Origin: Caballeronia calidae
GTDB lineage: Bacteria > Pseudomonadota > Gammaproteobacteria > Burkholderiales > Burkholderiaceae
DNA: 64,000 nucleotides
Assembly (NCBI RefSeq): GCF_900044055.2
Contig: NZ_FCOX02000001.1
Span: 186,001-250,000 of the forward strand
Direction: 5' to 3'
Shown here: positions 59,781-64,000 of the stretch, in pieces
Position numbering within the stretch: the stretch's first letter is position 1
Layout: every line of letters begins with the position of its first letter
The notes under the pieces: model-generated
The model's database searches: none
The model's input: the letters and a program-made list of their open reading frames with translations, nothing else
Told to the model about the DNA's origin: nothing
Translations under genes and position numbers: made by a program

Positions 59781-60425
59781 ATGAAAGTCATTCTCGTTCC
59801 CGTGACGCCCTTTCAACAAAACTGCTCCATCGTGATCTGCGAGGCGACGAAGCGCGCCGCCATCGTAGACCCGGGCGGCGACATCGATCGCATCATCGCG
59901 GAGGCGGAGCGTCAGGGCGTGACTGTCGAAAAGATTCTTCTGACGCACGGTCATCTCGATCATTGCGGCGGTGCCAGGGCGCTGGCCGACCACTACGGCG
60001 TACCAATAGAAGGACCGCATCGCGAAGACGCGTTCTGGATCGACCAGTTGCCCGCGCAGACGCAGCGCTTCGGCTTCTCGAATGCCGAAGCGTTCACGCC
60101 GGAGCGCTGGCTCGACGACGGCGACACCGTGCAGTTCGGCAACGAATCGATGGAAGTCTATTTTTGCCCCGGTCACACGCCGGGTCACGTCGTGTTTTTC
60201 AACCGCGAGCACGATCTGGCGTTCGTCGGCGACGTGCTGTTCGCCGGCTCGATCGGCCGCACCGATTTTCCGCGCGGCAATCACGCGGAGCTCATCCGCT
60301 CGATCCGCGAAAAACTATGGCCGCTCGGCGACGACGTCACGTTCGTTCCCGGCCACGGCCCGGCGTCGACCTTTGGCGAAGAACGGCGCAGCAACCCGTT
60401 CGTACGCGACGGAGTGGCAGCGTGA
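59781..60425 (+). CDS. Metallo-beta-lactamase-fold hydrolase (glyoxalase II-like, YcbL type)
   Basis: 214 residues from ATG 59781. Metal-binding motif [10 protein letters not shown], then [11 protein letters not shown], a bridging Asp in [13 protein letters not shown], and late His in VPGHGPAS, the order of glyoxalase II-type enzymes, but without the C-terminal substrate-binding helical domain of GloB. It probably hydrolyses a thioester such as S-lactoylglutathione, though this is not provable from sequence. It overlaps the next gene by GTGA. Confidence 0.92.
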   Translation: MKVILVPVTPFQQNCSIVICEATKRAAIVDPGGDIDRIIAEAERQGVTVEKILLTHGHLDHCGGARALADHYGVPIEGPHREDAFWIDQLPAQTQRFGFSNAEAFTPERWLDDGDTVQFGNESMEVYFCPGHTPGHVVFFNREHDLAFVGDVLFAGSIGRTDFPRGNHAELIRSIREKLWPLGDDVTFVPGHGPASTFGEERRSNPFVRDGVAA

Positions 60426-61057
60426 ACGCGATTCCCGAAATCTATGTCAGCACCGACGTCGAAGCCGATGGCCCGATTCCCGGTCCGCATTCGATGCTGA
60501 GCTTCGCATCGGCGGCTTACACGGCGGACAAGCAGCTCATCGGCACGTTCTCCGCGAATCTCGAAACGCTGGAAGGCGCGGCGCCGCATCCGGTGCAGGC
60601 AGCCTGGTGGAAAACGCAGCCCGATGCCTGGGCCGCGTGCCGCAAGGATCTGCAGAAACCGGAGATCGCGCTGCCGGCCTATGTCGAATGGGTTGAGGCG
60701 CTGCCCGGCAAGCCGGTATTCGTCGCGTATCCGGCGGGCTTCGACTTCACCTATATGTTCTGGTACATGATGCGCTTCGCCGAGCGCTGTCCGTTTTCAT
60801 GGTCGGCGCTCGATATCAAGACGCTAGCCTTCGCGATGACCGGCCTGCCGTATCGCAAGGCGATCAAGCCACGTCTGCCGAAACACTGGTTCGACGAGCA
60901 CCCGCATACGCATGTCGCGCTCGACGACGCGATCGAGCAAGGCGCGCTCTTTTGCAACATGCTTGCGGAGCTGCGCGCCTCGCAAGCCGCGCTGGCACAG
61001 GTATCGGCCGAGCCGAACGGCGAGACTGAAGGTAAAACCGCGCAGTCAGGCCAGTGA
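60422..61057 (+). CDS. DEDD-type 3'-5' exonuclease-like protein
   Basis: 211 residues starting at GTG 60422, with GGAG eight bases before. The N-terminus [11 protein letters not shown] supplies the first Asp12/Glu14 pair of a DEDD nuclease, and a late [11 protein letters not shown] carries the conserved His/Asp region. Middle Asp is in [13 protein letters not shown]. The length and motifs resemble the Rv2179c-like exoribonucleases. The start overlaps the stop of the metallo-hydrolase gene, indicating coupling. The substrate is unproven. Confidence 0.85.
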   Translation: MNAIPEIYVSTDVEADGPIPGPHSMLSFASAAYTADKQLIGTFSANLETLEGAAPHPVQAAWWKTQPDAWAACRKDLQKPEIALPAYVEWVEALPGKPVFVAYPAGFDFTYMFWYMMRFAERCPFSWSALDIKTLAFAMTGLPYRKAIKPRLPKHWFDEHPHTHVALDDAIEQGALFCNMLAELRASQAALAQVSAEPNGETEGKTAQSGQ

Positions 61058-61153
61058 GTTAGGGAAACTCCCTCAGTGCGGGGCGCATTGCATTGCCTTT
61101 CTTTTCCGGCACCTCTACCATTAGAGTCAAATCGCGACCGAACGGAGGCGCAG

Positions 61154-61612
61154 TTGACTCTCGATACATTCTCACAAAAAATCCTGCGTCTTCTGCAACT
61201 GGACGCACGGCGCTCCGTTCAGGAAATCTCTGATCAGGTCGGCTTGTCCAGCACCCCGTGCTGGCGCCGCATCAAGGACATGGAGCAATCGGGCGTCATT
61301 CAGCGCTATACCGCGCTGCTCGACCGCGAAAAGCTCGGCCTTCACGTTTGCGCGCTCGCTCATATCCATCTGACGCGGCATACCGAAGGCGGCGTCGAGC
61401 AGTTCGAGCGCGAAATCGCCACTTGCCCGGAAGTGACCGAGTGCTATAGCACCACGGGCGAATCGGACTATATCCTCAAGATCGTCGCGCCGGATATCAA
61501 GGCCTATGACGCGTTTCTGCACGACCGCATCTTCAAGATTCCTGCCGTCGCGCAGGTAAGAACGAGCGTCGTGCTGCGCGAAATCAAGTTCGACACGCAA
61601 TTGCCGCTCTGA
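61154..61612 (+). CDS. Lrp/AsnC-family transcriptional regulator
   Basis: 152 residues. The N-terminal winged HTH (QKILRLLQLDARRSVQEISD; SSTPCWRRIKDMEQSGVI) is followed by a RAM/effector domain (VCALAHIHLTRH, GESDYILKIVAPDIKAY). The start is a TTG at 61154, chosen because GGAGG lies 6 bases upstream and the resulting opening LTLDTFSQK is the family N-terminus. The regulator of amino-acid metabolism class is certain; the target is not. It is convergent with the CDF transporter, 10 bp between stops. Confidence 0.92.
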   Translation: MTLDTFSQKILRLLQLDARRSVQEISDQVGLSSTPCWRRIKDMEQSGVIQRYTALLDREKLGLHVCALAHIHLTRHTEGGVEQFEREIATCPEVTECYSTTGESDYILKIVAPDIKAYDAFLHDRIFKIPAVAQVRTSVVLREIKFDTQLPL

Positions 61613-61622
61613 AGAGCGGCTT

Positions 61623-62810
61623 TCAGCGGGGCGTGTCGATCACGGGCTTCGACGCCGCGGAGGGCGCGAGGCCGATTTCCTGCGTCACGTGAATCTGACG
61701 CGCGCCGATCTGCTGCCTGAGCGCATCGAAATCGATCGCCTTCAGTCTGGCGACGGAGTCGTTCGCGCTCGACGCGGGTAATACGACATCGACATTGAAG
61801 CCGCTGCTCAGGTAGTGGAGATTCAACGTGTCGACCGGCAAGCCCTGTTGCGCGAACGCGGCGCGCACCGCGTCGCTCACGGTCGAGCGCAAAGGAAAGT
61901 TGCCCGGCAGCGGATTGAGCGCATCGCTTTCCGGATCGACGTGAATAAGCGCATCGATCACGCGTGAATCAGCCAGTACGTTCGCCCGCGCCGATTCGGC
62001 AATGTAATGACCTTCCGAAACCGAAATGAGCGGATCGACGAGAATATGCGCGTCGACGATGGCCAGATCGCCCATTTTCCGCGTGCGCAACTCGTGAACT
62101 TCGCGCACGCCGGGCGTGCTCAACAAAATGCCGCGCAAATCGTCGGTTGTCGCCTGATCGAGCGCGCGGTCTGAAAGATCCTGTAATGCGTCCCACGCGA
62201 ACGTCCATCCCATCTTTCCGATCAAAAATCCGACGACCGCGGCGGCAATCGGATCCAGAATTCGGAAGCCAGCCAGACTGCCGATAATTCCGAGCGTGAC
62301 CACAAGCGACGATGCCGCATCCGAGCGCGCATGCCATGCGTTTGCGACGAGCATGGCGGAACGGACCCGTTCGGCTGCGCGCAGCATATAGCGAAAGAGC
62401 GCTTCCTTCGAAACGAGGACGATTATCGCGACGGCGAGTGCACCCACTTTCACCGGCGGAATATCCTGAAGGTTGACTATGCGTTCCCCCGCGCGCCACA
62501 ACATTCCAGCGCCGACTACAATCAACAATCCGCCGAGGAATAACGAAGCGACCGTTTCATAACGGCTATGACCGTAGTTGTGATCGACATCGGGCGCGGC
62601 GGCAGCCTGTCGATTGGCAATCAGAACGATAAAATCGGAGACGAGATCAGCCAGTGAATGGACGCCGTCCGCAATCAATGCCTGAGAGTGCGCCGTAAAG
62701 CCGACGATCAGTTGCGCCGCGGTGAGTCCGCTATTTAGCGCAATGCTTGTCCAGGTGGTTCTTCGCGCGACCTCCTGCTTTGCGGCCGCCTGTGCTGTTG
62801 AAAGCGACAT
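61623..62810 (-). CDS. Cation diffusion facilitator (CDF) transporter
   Basis: 395 residues. The membrane part (about 20-205) has metal-site HSLADLVSDF and HARSDAASS in TM2 and TM5 equivalents, exchanging Zn2+, Co2+, Mn2+ or Fe2+ for protons. The cytoplasmic part is about 190 residues, twice the usual, with a normal ZT-dimer domain (HELRTRKMGDLAIVDAHILV) and a further similar domain (VDTLNLHYLSSGFNVDVVL). The metal is not predictable. Confidence 0.9.
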   Translation of the reverse strand: MSLSTAQAAAKQEVARRTTWTSIALNSGLTAAQLIVGFTAHSQALIADGVHSLADLVSDFIVLIANRQAAAAPDVDHNYGHSRYETVASLFLGGLLIVVGAGMLWRAGERIVNLQDIPPVKVGALAVAIIVLVSKEALFRYMLRAAERVRSAMLVANAWHARSDAASSLVVTLGIIGSLAGFRILDPIAAAVVGFLIGKMGWTFAWDALQDLSDRALDQATTDDLRGILLSTPGVREVHELRTRKMGDLAIVDAHILVDPLISVSEGHYIAESARANVLADSRVIDALIHVDPESDALNPLPGNFPLRSTVSDAVRAAFAQQGLPVDTLNLHYLSSGFNVDVVLPASSANDSVARLKAIDFDALRQQIGARQIHVTQEIGLAPSAASKPVIDTPR

Positions 62811-62970
62811 GTAATTTGAATTGAGCCCGCCATTTCCGCATTTTATCAGCAGTCCAGCCGACGAACATTTACGCGCCCCGACAACATTTCTTACGAATCA
62901 GGCACTTGCGGCTGACAGCTAGTCCGCCGGAGTCGCGGCCGTGCGCCCGAAAACATGCCCGCCCAAATGA

Positions 62971-63001
62971 AGAAGGCCGCGTCGAACTGACACGGCCTTT
63001 T
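62971..63001 (-). terminator. Probable terminator after hns
   Basis: Imperfect stem AAGGCCGCGTC / GACACGGCCTT (62973-62983, 62989-62999; one mismatch). The leftward T-tail is weak (CTTCATTT), while the rightward side has four Ts. It lies 25 bp past the hns stop. Confidence 0.5.
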
Positions 63002-63025
63002 AATATGTCCGAGAGACTTTCGGAA

Positions 63026-63328
63026 TTACTTGCCGATCAGGAAATTGTCCCGATCTTGCCCGGCAATCCATTTCGGCGGCTTGCCACGGCCCGACCAGGT
63101 GCTGCCGCTTTCCGGGTCGCGATATTTCGGCGCTACGCCGGAACGGCTGCGCGACGCTTTCGCGCCTTTTGCGCTCCGGCCGCCCGCCAGCTCCTGAAGC
63201 GTGATGCCATAATCCGACATTTTCTGCTTGATCTCATTAAGTACTTCGGCGTATTCGCGCGACTTTGCTTCTTCGATCTGACGTTCGAGAGACTCGCGCT
63301 GCGCGAGGAGTTCCTTGTATGAAGGCAT
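63026..63328 (-). CDS. H-NS family nucleoid protein
   Basis: 100 residues. The N-terminal coiled coil (MPSYKELLAQRESLERQIEE) mediates oligomerisation, and the C-terminal AT-hook-like DNA-binding motif is GSTWSGRGKPPKWI. Betaproteobacterial H-NS paralogues are often many per genome. This is one of them. It silences AT-rich DNA. The upstream gap is itself AT-richer than average. A leftward -10 TATACT (63391-63386) with a poor -35 is a promoter candidate. Confidence 0.92.
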   Translation of the reverse strand: MPSYKELLAQRESLERQIEEAKSREYAEVLNEIKQKMSDYGITLQELAGGRSAKGAKASRSRSGVAPKYRDPESGSTWSGRGKPPKWIAGQDRDNFLIGK

Positions 63329-63684
63329 GGCAATTCCCTAAGTGGTTTGCTGACTTGCGAATCGATGCGCTCGCTTTCAGTTATGAGTATAGCCTCGGAC
63401 TGGCACGCAGATTAACACAGATCGGATTATCGCGGCATGTGCGAATTGCCACGCAATAAAAGTTTAGTATCTTTCTTCGTAACAATTGCCGAATATTCCG
63501 AGGTTTAAGGGCGCCGCTGCGCGGACATAAAGACGCCGATCCATCGATCCCAAGACTGCACGATGGCACCGGATGAAAACACCGCAATAAACTCTGCGCC
63601 GAAAATTTCATCCGATGGCAACTTCGCGACGTTCGATTCGAAATCCGTTGAGCCCAAGCGAATTCGGGCCGCACCGGTCGCGTT
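63329..63684. other. AT-richer intergenic region upstream of hns
   Basis: 356 bp, lower GC than the window average, which suits an autoregulated H-NS promoter. I found one plausible -10 (TATACT, leftward, 63391-63386) and no gene. The ORFs crossing it lack family likeness. Confidence 0.35.
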
Positions 63685-64000
63685 CTATTGAGGCAAAACC
63701 CCGCCTTCGCGCTCAAAACAATCGATAAGCGCCGCCTTCAATTCCTCGAAGGTCGGTTTGGGGTAATCGAACGCAAAACGATTGCGAGCGCCCCCGAGCA
63801 TCAAATCGCAACCATAACGGTCTATCCCCAATAACCTGAGATTCGCGGGACGCTCCGGAAAAGCATCGGAATATTCGCAAAGCTCGGACTCGTCCGCGGC
63901 CGAAAGCGGTTCAAGGGAATCGAGTTCACTGCCGGCAAGCCAGCCCATCGCGCCGAAACCGCCTATATACCGCATGCGTTCCAGCGACATCACCCAGAAC
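63685..64000 (-). CDS. HugZ-like haem utilisation protein, C-terminal part (5' end outside window)
   Basis: The frame is open through position 64000, so the gene begins beyond the window. The visible 105 or so residues contain RMRYIGGFGAMGWLAG, resembling the end of the split-barrel domain of HugZ-type proteins. After it comes GIDRYGCDLMLGGARNRF followed by FEELKAALI, resembling the DUF2470 domain appended to that family. The likely role is haem degradation or binding. The match is by recalled pattern only, so treat it as tentative. Confidence 0.5.
   Translation of the reverse strand, partial: FWVMSLERMRYIGGFGAMGWLAGSELDSLEPLSAADESELCEYSDAFPERPANLRLLGIDRYGCDLMLGGARNRFAFDYPKPTFEELKAALIDCFEREGGVLPQ

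Overview
This 64 kb window is high-GC DNA (roughly 60-65%) with bacterial gene density, few non-coding gaps and long shadow ORFs opposite most genes. Gene order and protein signatures point to the main chromosome of Burkholderia sensu lato (Paraburkholderia/Caballeronia type). The main evidence is gatCA divergent from mreBCD-mrdAB, the gyrB-dnaN-dnaA / rpmH-rnpA-yidD-yidC-mnmE block, an NtrY/NtrX-like pair behind rsmB, and Ala/Pro/Lys-rich tails on several proteins. The genus is an inference. I see no insertion sequence, prophage, CRISPR array or rRNA operon.

Layout, left to right. 0-8.5 kb: the end of the GatCAB amidotransferase genes, then the Rod-system cluster mreB-mreC-mreD-mrdA(PBP2)-rodA. 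8.5-12 kb: a Sel1-repeat exported protein coupled to an HpcH/HpaI aldolase, then queC-queE-queD (queuosine precursor). 12-14.5 kb: an accessory patch with a clan-A glycoside-hydrolase-like lipoprotein and a decayed tandem copy. 14.6-25 kb: tRNA-Phe, rsmB-DUF4390-ntrY-ntrX, htpX, a LysE exporter, def-fmt divergent from dprA, and a thioredoxin-like protein. 25-34.6 kb: topoisomerase III, a LysR regulator, pckG, a D-2-hydroxyacid dehydrogenase, and a thioesterase-patatin-OsmC operon. 34.7-40.4 kb: tRNA-Lys, a DUF488 protein, a DHA2 transporter, dbpA, an AraC-GyrI regulator and an HNH endonuclease with a DNA-phosphorothioate-binding type N-terminus.

40.4-52 kb: the replication-origin-type block. 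gyrB, dnaN and dnaA run leftward and rpmH-rnpA-yidD-yidC-mnmE run rightward. They diverge from a 407-bp gap with one consensus DnaA box and a 17-bp palindrome over the rpmH promoter. Two HTH-type proteins sit between yidC and mnmE. 52-64 kb: a second LysE exporter, a small exported protein, yaeQ, a VOC protein, tRNA-Ala, the dolP-diaA-yraN / rsmI cluster, rlpA with a 666-bp silent upstream region, a metallo-beta-lactamase/exonuclease pair, an Lrp regulator, a CDF metal transporter, hns, and the end of a HugZ-like haem protein cut by the window edge.

Most of the window is housekeeping: cell-wall elongation, replication initiation, tRNA/rRNA modification, protein maturation and membrane insertion. 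The least ordinary content is the phosphorothioate-type restriction gene beside gyrB, the glycosidase and its relic, the two HTH genes inside the rpmH-mnmE block, the structured non-coding stretch before rlpA, and the origin-region palindrome. I did not find a clearly new multi-gene system. The findings list the best leads with their limits.
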